A stretch of DNA of 64,000 nucleotides from Betaproteobacteria bacterium. Lineage in GTDB: Bacteria; Pseudomonadota; Gammaproteobacteria; Burkholderiales; Burkholderiaceae_A. The stretch spans positions 1 through 64,000 of the forward strand of contig VGHN01000001.1 in NCBI GenBank assembly GCA_016868255.1, read 5' to 3'. Below the pieces are notes generated by a model. It was not told the DNA's origin and did not search any database. It was given only the letters and a program-made list of their open reading frames with translations. Position numbers and translations under genes: made by a program. Below are positions 28,590 to 39,175 of this stretch, piece by piece. How positions within the stretch are numbered: position 1 is the first letter of the stretch; each line of letters starts with the position of its first letter.

Positions 28590-29601
28590 CCGAAGGATCT
28601 CCTGCCCCGCGCCCAGGTGGTGGCATCTCTGTCTTGAGTCGGGCGGTGGCGAGTATTTGCATAACCAGTGCGCCGTAAGTCATGCCTGCCTCTCTTGCGG
28701 CCATCGGGACCAGCGAGTGATCCGTCATGCCCGGAGAGGTGTTGATTTCGAGCAGCACGGGTGTGTTTGTTTTTTGGTCGAGCAGGATGTCCACCCGGGC
28801 CCAGCCCTCACAGCCCAGTGCCTCAAATGCGCGACAGGAGAGTGCCTGCATCTGCTCGGTCAGGGCGCGATCGATTGGAGCGGGACACAAGTACTTGGTC
28901 TCATCACCAAAGTACTTGTTGTCATAACCATAGTCACCCCCAGGTGCACAGATTTCGACCACGGGAAGCGCCCGAACCGACCCGCCTCCTGGTTCATCGA
29001 GCAGGGCCACTGTGAATTCCCTACCGGCTATGAACTGCTCGACCAACGCGCTGCGATCGAACTGCAGGGCCTTAGACAGTGCAGCGCCCAAGGCCTCTCG
29101 GTCATTGACCCTGGTGAAACCAAGAGAGGATCCCTCTCGGGCAGGCTTCACCGCCAGCGGCGTACCCAATGCCTCCAGTCGAGATCGGTTTGCATCCGAG
29201 GCCAGAGATTCTCCGTTCGTCAGCTCAACAAATTGGGGGGTTGGAATCCCGAGGCCCGCCCAGACCTGCTTCGTTAGGGCCTTGTCCATTGCCAAGGCAG
29301 AGGCCAAAACAGAGGACCCGGTGTAGGGAATGCGCATCAACTCCAGCGCACCTTGGACGGTGCCGTCCTCACCAAATCGGCCATGCAGACAGATAAAACA
29401 AGCGTCCAGACCGAGGCCCGCGAGATCGCCGATCGGCTTGTCTGCTGGATCGAAGGCAATCGCGTCGACGCCGTTTTCGCGCAATGCCGCGAGCACGCCT
29501 TGGCCCGATCGAATCGATATTTCTCGCTCGGCCGATTGGCCGCCTATCAGAACGGCAACGCGCTGCATGGCATGCGCCAAGACCTGGCCGCTATCTGCCA
29601 T
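28582..29601 (-). CDS. ddl: D-alanine--D-alanine ligase
   Basis: ATP-grasp enzyme making D-Ala-D-Ala for MurF. The 339-residue protein has [33 protein letters not shown] (a family signature) and [16 protein letters not shown]. The metal-binding end is [29 protein letters not shown]. The ATG at 29601 lies inside the murC 3' end and has GGAGG 6 bases upstream, which favours it over an internal ATG 33 bases later. The gene is of the ddlB (dcw-linked) type. Confidence 0.97.
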   Translation of the reverse strand: MADSGQVLAHAMQRVAVLIGGQSAEREISIRSGQGVLAALRENGVDAIAFDPADKPIGDLAGLGLDACFICLHGRFGEDGTVQGALELMRIPYTGSSVLASALAMDKALTKQVWAGLGIPTPQFVELTNGESLASDANRSRLEALGTPLAVKPAREGSSLGFTRVNDREALGAALSKALQFDRSALVEQFIAGREFTVALLDEPGGGSVRALPVVEICAPGGDYGYDNKYFGDETKYLCPAPIDRALTEQMQALSCRAFEALGCEGWARVDILLDQKTNTPVLLEINTSPGMTDHSLVPMAAREAGMTYGALVMQILATARLKTEMPPPGRGAGDPSDG

Positions 29602-31003
29602 CTGCGACCTCCATTGGCGAATTGAAAGACTCCATGAGCTTGGCAGGCATGGTGCCGATCGAACCCGCGCCCATGGTCATGAGAACGTCACCTGGGCGTA
29701 GAAGAGCCGCTACCAGTTTCGGGATCTCCTCAACGCCCGCGGCAAAGACTGGGTCAACGCCCCCGAGTTGACGCACAGCCCTCGCGAGGCTGCGCCCATC
29801 TGCGGCCGTGAGTGGAGATTCACCTGCAGCGTAGACCTCGGTTAGTACCAACTGATCGACTGTTGAGAGGACGCGCACGAAGTCCTCGAAGAGGTCGCGG
29901 GTTCGGCTGTATCGGTGGGGTTGAAAGACCAAGAAGACCCTTCGATTGGGATAGGCGCCGCGCACAGCCGCAATGGTCGCGGCTATCTCAACAGGGTGAT
30001 GGCCATAATCGTCGATCAGGGTTGCTTTGCCGTCACCCGCATTCAGGTCACCCCAGCGTTGGAGTCGGCGCCCGACACCAGTGAAGTTTTTGAGACCCCT
30101 CGCGATGGCCTCATCGCTCGCGCCGAGCTCCGTCGCAACAGCACATGCGGCAAGCGCATTGAGCACGTTGTGATGGCCGGGAAGGTTTAACTCCACCGGA
30201 AGCGGCACTCGACCCGGGCGTATGAGGTTAAATGCCATTGCAAAGTCCTTGGCCACAACCGCCTCGGCCCGCACATCGGCCTCTGGGTGCATGCCATAGC
30301 CAATCACCGGCCGCGAAATAAACGGCACGATTTCTCGAACATTGGAATCGTCAAGACACACGATGGCCTCTCCGTAGAACGGAAGGCGCTGGGTGAAGGC
30401 AACAAAAGATTGCTTGAGTCGCGCCATGTCATGGTCGTAGGTCTCCATGTGGTCCGCATCGATATTCGTGATCACGGCCATCATTGGCATAAGGTTCAAG
30501 AACGAACCGTCGGACTCATCGGCTTCAGCCACAAACGCCTCCCCTAGGCCGAGGCGTGCGTTCGCGCCGACACTATTGAGTCGCCCGCCAATAACGAAAG
30601 TGGGGTCGAAGCCGGCCTCTGCCAATAGCGAGGCCACAAGACTCGTCGTGGTCGTTTTCCCGTGAGTGCCTGCAATCGCAATGCCCTGTTTCATGCGCAT
30701 TAACTCACTGAGCATCAGTGCCCTGGGCACAATAGGAATCTTGCGGCGCCGCGCTTCTTGGAGTTCGGGATTGTCGGAGCGAACCGCCGTTGAGACCACC
30801 AAGACATCTGCAGTGCCAAGATGCTCTGCAGCGTGGCCTTGAAAGATTCTTGCGCCCAGACCTGAGAGCCGCTCTGTTGCTGTATTGCTGCCCAAGTCAC
30901 TGCCTTGGACCTGATAGCCTTGATTGAGAAGAACCTCGGCAATTCCAGACATGCCGCTTCCCCCAATCCCCACAAAATGCAGGCAGCGAATTCGATGCTT
31001 CAT
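29591..31003 (-). CDS. murC: UDP-N-acetylmuramate--L-alanine ligase
   Basis: First Mur ligase, adding L-Ala to UDP-MurNAc. The 470-residue protein has the N-terminal [27 protein letters not shown] fold, the ATP loop [14 protein letters not shown], and the [10 protein letters not shown] segment. The C-terminal domain includes [13 protein letters not shown] and FQPHRYSRT, all hallmarks of MurC. It overlaps murG by 4 bases and ddl by 11. Confidence 0.98.
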   Translation of the reverse strand: MKHRIRCLHFVGIGGSGMSGIAEVLLNQGYQVQGSDLGSNTATERLSGLGARIFQGHAAEHLGTADVLVVSTAVRSDNPELQEARRRKIPIVPRALMLSELMRMKQGIAIAGTHGKTTTTSLVASLLAEAGFDPTFVIGGRLNSVGANARLGLGEAFVAEADESDGSFLNLMPMMAVITNIDADHMETYDHDMARLKQSFVAFTQRLPFYGEAIVCLDDSNVREIVPFISRPVIGYGMHPEADVRAEAVVAKDFAMAFNLIRPGRVPLPVELNLPGHHNVLNALAACAVATELGASDEAIARGLKNFTGVGRRLQRWGDLNAGDGKATLIDDYGHHPVEIAATIAAVRGAYPNRRVFLVFQPHRYSRTRDLFEDFVRVLSTVDQLVLTEVYAAGESPLTAADGRSLARAVRQLGGVDPVFAAGVEEIPKLVAALLRPGDVLMTMGAGSIGTMPAKLMESFNSPMEVADGR

Positions 31004-32136
31004 GCGGGGGCACCTCGAGAAGCCGGTTCTCTGGCCATGAGTTCACGGCAGACCCTCAGGAAGTCGGTTACGACTCTGTCGGGATCGATGGCTTGAAGGC
31101 CTTTTGCCATCTCATCGAGCCGCTGCGTTCCCAGCCTCTGAAATGCCTCAAAGAGATGAGCGGCCAAGGCCTCGCTCTGAGGGACCATCTCGGCTGCACC
31201 CAGAGAGACCATGGCGTTTGCATTGGCAGTCTGATGGTCGTCAATTGCGTGGGGCAGGGGGATAAGCACTGCGGGGCAGCCCACCGCCATCAGTTCGGAC
31301 ACGGTCGAGGCGCCTGCGCGGCAGATTACAAGATCGGACCATCGGTAGGCGTCCGCCATGTCATCGATGAATCCAAGGATGCGGATCGCCCGATCATCGG
31401 GCGCCAGTCCAGCGGCTGAGTAGGCCTGCCGCGTTTCATCCAGGGCCGCGATACCCGTCTGATGAAGAATCTGGGCTGGTATGCCGGCCTCTTTCAGCAA
31501 GGTCATGAGTTTTGGCATCGCCTGATTCAGAGGCCTCGCTCCGAGGCTGCCCCCAAGAACGAGCAGTCGGCGGGGTGCGTCTCCCCGAGGCCTCTCGGTC
31601 ACTGTCTGCTGCCGCTCACGCCGCAAAGCCCTGAGCTCCTCACGAACAGGATTCCCAATGGTCAAGGCTTGTTGCGGTGCATAGCGCGTGGATGGAAAGC
31701 TAGTGATGACCCGCGTCGCGAATCGAGACAGCCACCGATTGGCGGTTCCCATCACCGCATTCTGCTCATGCACCAACAGGGGAATTCCCTTCATGCGAGC
31801 CACGATTCCAACCGGAAAGCTCACGTAGCCGCCGAACACAATGACCAGTTGGGGCGATATTCGACCCAGCCAGGACCAGCACTCCGATACAGCACGAAGA
31901 AGACGCAGGGGGAGACTCAGCCAAGCAAGGAGTCCCCGACCGCGCACTCCAGAGAAGTTGAGTTCCTTGAATGCAATGCCCGCTTCGGGCACCACCCTTC
32001 CCTCAAGGCCGCGGTTGCTTCCGATCCATTCAAGCCGATGCCCCTCTTGGGCAAGGCTCTTCGCAATTGCCAGGGCTGGGAAGACATGGCCACCCGTTCC
32101 ACCGGCAGCGATTAGCACCTTGGCCGAGTGACTCAT
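31000..32136 (-). CDS. murG: UDP-GlcNAc:lipid I N-acetylglucosaminyltransferase MurG
   Basis: Inner-face glycosyltransferase that converts lipid I to lipid II. The 378-residue protein has the Gly loop [16 protein letters not shown] and [18 protein letters not shown]. The donor site has [12 protein letters not shown] and [35 protein letters not shown]. An ATG at 32148 is also in frame, but the ATG at 32136 overlaps the ftsW stop as ATGA and has GGAG 7 bases upstream, so I prefer it. Confidence 0.98.
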   Translation of the reverse strand: MSHSAKVLIAAGGTGGHVFPALAIAKSLAQEGHRLEWIGSNRGLEGRVVPEAGIAFKELNFSGVRGRGLLAWLSLPLRLLRAVSECWSWLGRISPQLVIVFGGYVSFPVGIVARMKGIPLLVHEQNAVMGTANRWLSRFATRVITSFPSTRYAPQQALTIGNPVREELRALRRERQQTVTERPRGDAPRRLLVLGGSLGARPLNQAMPKLMTLLKEAGIPAQILHQTGIAALDETRQAYSAAGLAPDDRAIRILGFIDDMADAYRWSDLVICRAGASTVSELMAVGCPAVLIPLPHAIDDHQTANANAMVSLGAAEMVPQSEALAAHLFEAFQRLGTQRLDEMAKGLQAIDPDRVVTDFLRVCRELMAREPASRGAPA

Positions 32137-33380
32137 GCGCCACTCCATCGGGCCGCGGAATGCCCACGGCCGGAGAGCCGATCCATGCCGGGGCCCTGTC
32201 GAGGGTCAGATATCGGCGTGCCTCGAATTCGAGCACGATTTTCCATATCAATTCGCACCAGCACGCCCATGGCTAGACAGACCACGAGCATGGAGCTTCC
32301 TCCGTGGCTAATGAAAGGGAGTGTCAATCCCTTCGTGGGCAATAGTCCTGTATTGACCCCTGCATGAATGAAGGTCTGAATGCCAATCCAGACCCCGATG
32401 CCCTGGGCCACGAGTCCGGCAAACAGACGCTCCTGACTCATTGCTTGGCGGCCCACCTCAATGGCCCTGCGCACAAGATAAGCAAATGCAAGCAGTACCA
32501 CCATCACGCCGACGAATCCGAGCTCTTCACCAATCACCGCGAAGATGAAGTCTGTGTGGGGCAGCGGAAGATGGCCCATCTTGGCGATTCCGGTTCCAAG
32601 ACCCGACCCAAAGAGGCCGCCGTGGCCGAAGGCGATCAGTGCCCCACAGAGTTGATAGCCAGTCGATGCAACGTGGGTTGGGTCACAGGGGGTCAAGTAC
32701 GACATGAGACGGCCCAATCGCCAAGGCGTGAAGTAGACCATGGCCGCAAAGAAACCGATCAAGAGCAGGCCCAGTGGAAACACCACTCGCAGACTCATGC
32801 CGCCGAGGAATAGAACGGTCATGACTGTGGCTGTAATCACCATCGCCGAACCCAGGTCGGGTTGGTAGAGGAGAAGTGCGATGACCAGGGCCATCAGGCT
32901 TCCAATCGGAGCCAGGCCCTTGAGTAACTCGTAACGCATCCGCTCCTGCCGGCGCACCGCATAGGCGGCTGCGTAGACCAATGCGAACAACTTAACCAGC
33001 TCGGCCGGTTGCAGCGTAATAACGCCCAGTGGAAGGGCCCGGAGCGCCCCGTCTTTGATAAAGCTCGCGCCACCGATCAATTTGATGGCAGCCACCGCGG
33101 CAAGAAGTGCAATGCCAATTCCGAACAGCAGGCCCGAGTAGCGCTCCCAGAGGTCGATCGGAACCGAGAGCATGAGCCAGAAGACCAGTAGGCCCAGGCC
33201 AAGGTGCATCGGATGCCCCCGCAGTTGACGCCAGAGGCTGGGCGCCATCTCCGACCCAGGAAGGGGTTGGCTTGCGGAGTAGACCATCACCAGGCCCAGC
33301 AGTAAGAGTCCGAAGAAGACAAGCAACAGGCCCCGATCCAAGGGGGCTGGACGAATCGTCTGTGCCAACTTGGTTAACAC
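32133..33380 (-). CDS. ftsW: Peptidoglycan glycosyltransferase FtsW (SEDS family)
   Basis: Polytopic SEDS glycosyltransferase that polymerises septal glycan together with FtsI. The 415-residue protein has about ten hydrophobic segments, MVYSAS near TM1, QPDLGSAMVI, the putative active-site-region loop, and the family signature near NTGLLPTKGLTLPFISHGGSS. The GTG at 33380 overlaps the murD stop. The cytoplasmic C-terminus (about 35 residues past the last helix) is basic and poorly conserved. Confidence 0.97.
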   Translation of the reverse strand: MLTKLAQTIRPAPLDRGLLLVFFGLLLLGLVMVYSASQPLPGSEMAPSLWRQLRGHPMHLGLGLLVFWLMLSVPIDLWERYSGLLFGIGIALLAAVAAIKLIGGASFIKDGALRALPLGVITLQPAELVKLFALVYAAAYAVRRQERMRYELLKGLAPIGSLMALVIALLLYQPDLGSAMVITATVMTVLFLGGMSLRVVFPLGLLLIGFFAAMVYFTPWRLGRLMSYLTPCDPTHVASTGYQLCGALIAFGHGGLFGSGLGTGIAKMGHLPLPHTDFIFAVIGEELGFVGVMVVLLAFAYLVRRAIEVGRQAMSQERLFAGLVAQGIGVWIGIQTFIHAGVNTGLLPTKGLTLPFISHGGSSMLVVCLAMGVLVRIDMENRARIRGTPISDPRQGPGMDRLSGRGHSAARWSGA

Positions 33381-34942
33381 GGCTGCCCTTCTCTGGCCGC
33401 CAACGCGGCGACGGCCTCAGAAAAAACGCGCGCCCGATGGGCATAGCCTGTGAACATGTCAAAGCTCGCACACGCAGGACTGAGCAACAGAACTGCACGC
33501 CCCGATTCCTGGGCTGCGTTCAGCGCGAGTGTCCAGCCATTTTCGACGGCCGCCTCGAGCGAGTTGGCTCGATGGCATTGACACCCCTTTGCCTCCAGCA
33601 TCTGGGCAATCGTCGGCCCATCTCGGCCAATGCAGATGGCCTGAATTCGTCTCTCTTGAACACGGTTAACCAGACGCTCAAATCGCTGGCCCTTGCCGTC
33701 CCCACCGAGAATGACCACCACCGGCTCTTCAAAAGCGGAGAGAGCAGCGAGGGTTGCATCGACATTTGTCCCCTTGCTGTCATCAATGAACCGCACGGGT
33801 CCCATGGACGCGATCTCTTCCAGTCGATGTGGCTCACCCCGATAACTTCTCAGTCCATGCAGGAGTGAAGCCAGGTCCTTTGTCACCGTTAGCGCAAGCC
33901 CCAGCGCAGCCATCGCATTCCGAAGATTGTGCGAACCCGGAATTCGCAGCGCACCGACTGGCATCAAGCGACTCGGCTCGTCTTCGTCGAGGCTCGCTCG
34001 CCTGACAATCCAGTCCAAGCCCTCATGAATCACGCCCAATCCCAGCGCATTCGGCGCAATGGGGCCGAGGCCATAGCCAACAACCATCTCCTGGTGCGAC
34101 CGCAGCCTCTCTTGCAGTCGCTGGGCGAGGTCCTCCTGATCACGGTCGAGCATGACCACGCCAGTGGCTCGGGGCATTCCGAGGATTCTTAGTTTCGATT
34201 GCCGATAGTCCTCAAGATCGGCATGCCAGTCCAGGTGGTCTTCCTCTAGGTTGAGAACAACACTGGCCGTCGGCTGAAAGGCCTCCACCTGAGCAAGCTG
34301 AAAGCTTGAGAGCTCGAGAACCCAAGCCTGCGGCATAAGCCCCCGGTCTTCACGATCCATTAAGGCCGCCAACAGCGACGGGCTCACATTGCCCGCCAGT
34401 TGGACATCCAGACCGGCCTGGGTCAGAAGGTAGGCCGTCAACATCGCTGTGGTTGTTTTCCCGTTCGTGCCTGTAATCGCTAGGATCTGTGGACGATCGA
34501 TTTCAAGTTGGCCACCGTCCTTGAGGTCGCCTCGTCCCGTTCCAAGGCAATAGAGTCCCCAATTGAAGAGGTCGAGCTCTTGAACAATCGCCAGACCACG
34601 CCTGCGACAGGCGGCAATGAGTTCTGAGATCGATCCGAGCCGGTCGGGATGTGGGGAGAGGCCCGGGCTGGTCACGACCAGGTCAACACCATCGAGTTGA
34701 TCAACTCCCATGGGCTTGGGCGCCTCAAGTTGCACTTCAAGCATGGGCGACTGCCAGTCGACCTGGATGGCGCGACTATCGATAAGGCGGACCCGCATGC
34801 CTCGGCGAACCAACCACCGGGCGCAGGCCTGCCCGGACTCCCCGGCACCGACCACCAGTGCCTTGCGACCCGTCCAGTCCTGGGATGCGCGCCAATCCCA
34901 CGGCTGCCCGTTCGAGGTGTCTGTGGTGGTATGCGCTGTCAT
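33374..34942 (-). CDS. murD: UDP-N-acetylmuramoyl-L-alanine--D-glutamate ligase
   Basis: Adds D-Glu to UDP-MurNAc-L-Ala. The 522-residue protein has an N-terminal Rossmann part (ALVVGAGESGQACARWLVRRG), the ATP loop AITGTNGKTTTAMLTAYLL, and the ELSSFQL segment of MurD. The C-terminal domain has FIDDSKGTNVDATLAAL and LLSPACASFDMFTGYAHRA, both typical. It is longer than E. coli MurD (438), mostly by an N-terminal extension and loop insertions. The ATG at 34942 lies 5 bases after mraY; a longer frame inside mraY is rejected. Confidence 0.97.
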   Translation of the reverse strand: MTAHTTTDTSNGQPWDWRASQDWTGRKALVVGAGESGQACARWLVRRGMRVRLIDSRAIQVDWQSPMLEVQLEAPKPMGVDQLDGVDLVVTSPGLSPHPDRLGSISELIAACRRRGLAIVQELDLFNWGLYCLGTGRGDLKDGGQLEIDRPQILAITGTNGKTTTAMLTAYLLTQAGLDVQLAGNVSPSLLAALMDREDRGLMPQAWVLELSSFQLAQVEAFQPTASVVLNLEEDHLDWHADLEDYRQSKLRILGMPRATGVVMLDRDQEDLAQRLQERLRSHQEMVVGYGLGPIAPNALGLGVIHEGLDWIVRRASLDEDEPSRLMPVGALRIPGSHNLRNAMAALGLALTVTKDLASLLHGLRSYRGEPHRLEEIASMGPVRFIDDSKGTNVDATLAALSAFEEPVVVILGGDGKGQRFERLVNRVQERRIQAICIGRDGPTIAQMLEAKGCQCHRANSLEAAVENGWTLALNAAQESGRAVLLLSPACASFDMFTGYAHRARVFSEAVAALAAREGQPC

Positions 34943-34947
34943 TTTTT

Positions 34948-36117
34948 TTAGCGAATCTTTAGCGTCGCAAGTCCAGCGAGCACAAGCATCATGGTGATGA
35001 TCCAGAAGCGAACGACCACCTGCGTCTCCTTCCAACCAGACTCCTCGAAGTGGTGGTGCAAAGGCGCCATTCGAAGAATCCGGCGGCCCTCACCATAGCG
35101 ACGCTTGGTGTACTTGAAATAAGCGACCTGAAGCATGACCGAGAGAGTCTCGGCCACGAATACGCCGCCCATAATGAAGAGGACAATCTCCTGACGAACC
35201 ACAATGGCCACCGCGCCCAAGGCGCCACCGAGGGCAAGGGCACCGACATCGCCCATAAAAACCGTCGCCGGATAAGCGTTGAACCAAAGGAAGGCCAGTC
35301 CAGCTCCCACCATGGCGGCGCAGAAGATGGTGAGTTCCCCTGCACCGGGCACGTATGGCAAAAGCAGGTATTTCGAGAAGACCGCGTTACCCGCCACGTA
35401 AGCAAAGACGCCCAGAGCGCCTGCGATTAGAACCGTTGGCATGATTGCCAGGCCATCAAGGCCGTCGGTGAGATTGACCGCATTGCTGCTTCCAACAATC
35501 ACGAAGTAGGACAAGATGACAAAGCCCCAGATGCCCAATGGGTAGGCAACACTCTTAAAGAACGGAACGATCAAGTCAGCCTGGTTTGGCAACTCCATGA
35601 AGAAGCCGTTATTGAGCCAGTACTTGAATAAAAGCCACGCCTGGTCGTTGTTGGGAGTCGAAACGGAGAAGGCGAGCACGAATGCAGCGAAGAGGCCGAT
35701 GAGTGACTGCCAGAAGTACTTCCATCTCGCGGGCAATCCCTTCGGGTCCTGGTAGACCACCTTTCGATAGTCGTCGACCCAGCCCACTGCACCCAGTCCC
35801 AGTGTGACCAGCAGCACCACCCAGACAAAACGATTGCTCAAGTCGGACCAGAACAGAGTGGCAAAGCCCACTGAGATAAGTATCAGGGCGCCGCCCATCG
35901 TCGGCGTTCCAGCTTTTATAAGGTGGGTCTGCGGCCCGTCGTCTCGCACGGCCTGACCAATTTTTAATGCGGTCAATCGACGAATCACCCATGGGCCCAA
36001 GACCAGCCCAATGCCGAGGGCGGTGAGGCTCGCCATGACGGCGCGAAGGGTGATGTAGGTGAAGGCCGATAGACCCCTGACATGCTCACTGAGTAGTTCA
36101 AGCAGAAACAGGAGCAT
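34948..36117 (-). CDS. mraY: Phospho-N-acetylmuramoyl-pentapeptide transferase MraY
   Basis: Integral membrane enzyme making lipid I from UDP-MurNAc-pentapeptide and undecaprenyl phosphate. The 389-residue protein shows about ten hydrophobic segments, TMGGALIL near TM2, and the catalytic Asp motifs in GWVDDYRKV and [13 protein letters not shown]. The late cytoplasmic loop [14 protein letters not shown] contains the HHH signature. It overlaps the murEF stop by 20 bases. Confidence 0.98.
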   Translation of the reverse strand: MLLFLLELLSEHVRGLSAFTYITLRAVMASLTALGIGLVLGPWVIRRLTALKIGQAVRDDGPQTHLIKAGTPTMGGALILISVGFATLFWSDLSNRFVWVVLLVTLGLGAVGWVDDYRKVVYQDPKGLPARWKYFWQSLIGLFAAFVLAFSVSTPNNDQAWLLFKYWLNNGFFMELPNQADLIVPFFKSVAYPLGIWGFVILSYFVIVGSSNAVNLTDGLDGLAIMPTVLIAGALGVFAYVAGNAVFSKYLLLPYVPGAGELTIFCAAMVGAGLAFLWFNAYPATVFMGDVGALALGGALGAVAIVVRQEIVLFIMGGVFVAETLSVMLQVAYFKYTKRRYGEGRRILRMAPLHHHFEESGWKETQVVVRFWIITMMLVLAGLATLKIR

Positions 36118-39100
36118 TGCGTGCAGGCCTTTCTTTAAGGGAGTGAATCACGCGTTCCATCCGCATGAATCGGGAGCCTTTAACCCAGAGAGTCGAGGGC
36201 GGTTGATGGTCGTCGACCCAATCGGAAACTGCATCGCAAAGCCCATCAATATCTGAGAAGGCTTTTGCTCTGCCTGTCTCTAAGGCCGCTTGTGCGAAGG
36301 CATCACCCAACACGTAGATGGCATCGATGCCCTTTTGCTCGGTGGCCTCCAAGACCTCTCGATGAAATTGCGGGCCTTGACTGCCTACTTCGCCCATGTC
36401 ACCGAGGACCAAGGCCTTGGGTGGTGGTACTGCGGCCAAAGCATCAATGGCCGCCAAGACCGAATCGGGGTTTGCGTTGTAAGAGTCGTCCACCACAAGG
36501 AGTCCTGGCCGCATCTCAATCAAGTGGCCCCGGCCCGCCACTGGCCGGAACATCGAAAGACCAGTCTCAATCACCTGGTCCGAGAATTTCATCAGTCGGG
36601 CCAGGCAGCCAATGGCTGCCATGTGTCTGGCGAAATGGATCCCCACAGCAGGGACTTCAATCGGCCCGATGTCGTCCGTTGCGCCCACGTTGGTCTCTAG
36701 GCACAGAGTTGCCCTCAATGGCGCAACCCCAACCACCTTCGCCTTCACCTCAAGGTGGGGTCGATGATTGAAGTCGAAGGAATCACTGACGAGACCGAAT
36801 CGACCTGTGATGGCCCCCTTGGCCTGCGCTGTCCAAATTGGCTCGTGCTCAGGGTCACAAGGGATAACGGCTGTTGCGTTCTGCCGCAGGTATTGAAGGA
36901 TGGTTCCGTTCTCCTCTGCACAGGCACGAACCGATGACATAAATTCCTGATGCTCCCGTTGCGCATTCGTAATGAGGGCATGATTTGGAGAAGCGGCCTG
37001 GGCCAATGCGGCCACCTCGCCTGGGTGGTTCATGCCAATCTCAACGGCTGCGAATCGGTGCCGATGCCGAAGACCCAGAAGCGTAAGAGGCAAACCGATG
37101 GCGTTGTTGAGGTTGCCCGGGGTGCCCCAGGTCGATCGCGCGCCCACTGCTGACCGAAACAGCGCACAGAGCATTTCTTTCGCGGTGGTCTTGCCATTGG
37201 AGCCAGCGATAGCAACGAGGCAGCCGCTCCAGCGAGCCCGCCAGAGCGCCCCCAATTGAAGCAATGCTCGCTGGGTATCAGGCACAAGCACGCAGGCCTT
37301 GCATCTCGCGGGGTCGAGGCCCTCGGGCAATCGGCTCACAACCGCCGCCACGGCGCCACGCTCAAAGGCCTTGGCAACGTGGTCATGTCCATCAAAGCGC
37401 TCGCCCACCAGCGCGATGAATACTTCGCCTGGTCCGACCGATCGGCTGTCACTGCTAAATCCTTCGATTGCTGTCCCAGGACCAAGGCAATGGAGTTTGT
37501 CGCTTGGTTTGGAGTCTGGAATCTCCAGCAACAGATCAAGACCCGCTGGTATTTGCCAATCGCAAATCGCCTCGGCCGCCACCAATCGGTCGTCGAAGGC
37601 AAGAAGCCTGTCACCAATTTGTTGCGTCTTCTCGTGGCCCTTTCCTGCAATCAGAATCACGTCTTGAGGACCCGCCGACTCAATCGCACGGTCGATGGCC
37701 TCGGCGCGATCTGTCATCAACCGACACCGAGCGCGCGCCTCGGTGGACAAACCAGCGACCACGGCCTGAATGATGGTTGCTGGATCTTCTGATCGAGGGT
37801 TGTCACTGGTGACAAAGACACGGTCAGCGCCTCGGCTGACCACCTCGCCCATCGGACCTCGCTTGCCTGGATCACGGTCTCCACCGCAGCCAAAGACAGT
37901 GACCAGCTGTCCGCCACGAGACCGAGCGAGTGGTTGCAGCGCCTCGAGCACCCTCTCAAGGGCCTCGGGTGTATGGGCATAGTCAACAAACACCCAGGGG
38001 GCGGGCTGCTTTGAATCACCGGGGCTGACTCTCTCGAGTCGACCTTCCGGCAGACGCATTGCCCGAAGAACCCTTGCGAGTGATGACGCAGGGTGACCCA
38101 TTCGCTCCAATAGCCCCGCAACGAGAGATGCATTCTCGAGGTTGTGCTGACCCCAGACCGGTAGTTGGATCTCCACCTTGCCGTCGACTTGGGCCAATCG
38201 AAGCTCCACCTCTGTTCCAACACTGCTCGCAGCGACTGATCTGAGCCGTAGAACCGATGTGTCGGCGAGTGGCCTGGTCTCATCCGGCGGTCGGGCGTCG
38301 GCCCAACTCAAAAGGCCACTCTTTCGGGCCGCAGTGCTCAGGATCGAGGCCTCTTTCAGAGGGGAGTAATGCAGTGCCGTGGAGGCCACGCATCCTTTTA
38401 GGTTGGGGGCTTGTAAGAGCAGCGCCTTTGCCTCGGCGTAGGACTCCATGGTTCTGTGGAAATCAAGGTGATCCCGGCTCAGATTGGTGATCCCCACCCA
38501 TCGAATCCTGCAGCCTGTGAGCCGATGCTCGACCAAGCCAATTGAGCTTGCCTCGAGACAGACGACTGTCACGCCCCGATCTCGCAATGAGGCAAGCACC
38601 TCTTGGAGATGAACCGGATCGAGTGAGGTCAGGCCTGACCCAAGAAGTGCCACCGGCGAGTCGCCTCCGACTGGAAAGTACTGAACTCCAAGCGTGCCGA
38701 CCGAGGCGCTGACCTGCCCAAGGACTGAGAGGCCAGAGGCCAGCGCATGGACAACCGTTGACTTCCCGTTGGTCCCAGTCACCGCTATGACCTCGAGCTC
38801 CGCGGAGGGGTCGCCATAGAACACAGAGGCAATAATTCCTGCCCGCTGCTTCAAGCCCTCAATCGAGACGATCTCCGGGACCCAACCTTCTCGATCCCGA
38901 CTATTGAGCCATTCCATGGCCGCCGGTTCATCGACCGCATCGACCACGAGGCCGCGAGGTCGCTTCTCTTGGGCGCGGTTGAGCAAGGCTTCCAAGCCCA
39001 TCGAAGCGCCCGTTCGAAGCATGGCCCAATCGAGTGGCCCACATCGGCGCGTATCACTGTAGAGATGTCCTGCTGAGCCAAGCTTGCGAAGCCGCTCTCC

Positions 39101-39175
39101 AAGTGCGGAGGCCTCGTCATCCTCCACTGCAAGTGGATGGATTATTTTGACTTGCGAGATGGAGGCGGCGCCCAT
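36098..39175 (-). CDS. murE-murF: MurE-MurF fusion: UDP-MurNAc-tripeptide and -pentapeptide synthetase
   Basis: One 1025-residue protein carrying two consecutive Mur ligases. The N-terminal half is MurE: ATP loop GTNGKST at 134-140, [15 protein letters not shown] and the DNPR motif at 458-461, which marks meso-diaminopimelate as the added amino acid. The C-terminal half is MurF, starting around residue 545 ([16 protein letters not shown]), with GSNGKTT at 658-664, NAQREHQEF and [11 protein letters not shown]. It should therefore add mDAP and then D-Ala-D-Ala. MurE-MurF fusions are known in some Burkholderiales. No stop or frameshift lies between the halves. It overlaps ftsI by 1 base and mraY by 20. 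Confidence 0.97.
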   Translation of the reverse strand: MGAASISQVKIIHPLAVEDDEASALGERLRKLGSAGHLYSDTRRCGPLDWAMLRTGASMGLEALLNRAQEKRPRGLVVDAVDEPAAMEWLNSRDREGWVPEIVSIEGLKQRAGIIASVFYGDPSAELEVIAVTGTNGKSTVVHALASGLSVLGQVSASVGTLGVQYFPVGGDSPVALLGSGLTSLDPVHLQEVLASLRDRGVTVVCLEASSIGLVEHRLTGCRIRWVGITNLSRDHLDFHRTMESYAEAKALLLQAPNLKGCVASTALHYSPLKEASILSTAARKSGLLSWADARPPDETRPLADTSVLRLRSVAASSVGTEVELRLAQVDGKVEIQLPVWGQHNLENASLVAGLLERMGHPASSLARVLRAMRLPEGRLERVSPGDSKQPAPWVFVDYAHTPEALERVLEALQPLARSRGGQLVTVFGCGGDRDPGKRGPMGEVVSRGADRVFVTSDNPRSEDPATIIQAVVAGLSTEARARCRLMTDRAEAIDRAIESAGPQDVILIAGKGHEKTQQIGDRLLAFDDRLVAAEAICDWQIPAGLDLLLEIPDSKPSDKLHCLGPGTAIEGFSSDSRSVGPGEVFIALVGERFDGHDHVAKAFERGAVAAVVSRLPEGLDPARCKACVLVPDTQRALLQLGALWRARWSGCLVAIAGSNGKTTAKEMLCALFRSAVGARSTWGTPGNLNNAIGLPLTLLGLRHRHRFAAVEIGMNHPGEVAALAQAASPNHALITNAQREHQEFMSSVRACAEENGTILQYLRQNATAVIPCDPEHEPIWTAQAKGAITGRFGLVSDSFDFNHRPHLEVKAKVVGVAPLRATLCLETNVGATDDIGPIEVPAVGIHFARHMAAIGCLARLMKFSDQVIETGLSMFRPVAGRGHLIEMRPGLLVVDDSYNANPDSVLAAIDALAAVPPPKALVLGDMGEVGSQGPQFHREVLEATEQKGIDAIYVLGDAFAQAALETGRAKAFSDIDGLCDAVSDWVDDHQPPSTLWVKGSRFMRMERVIHSLKERPARNAPVSA

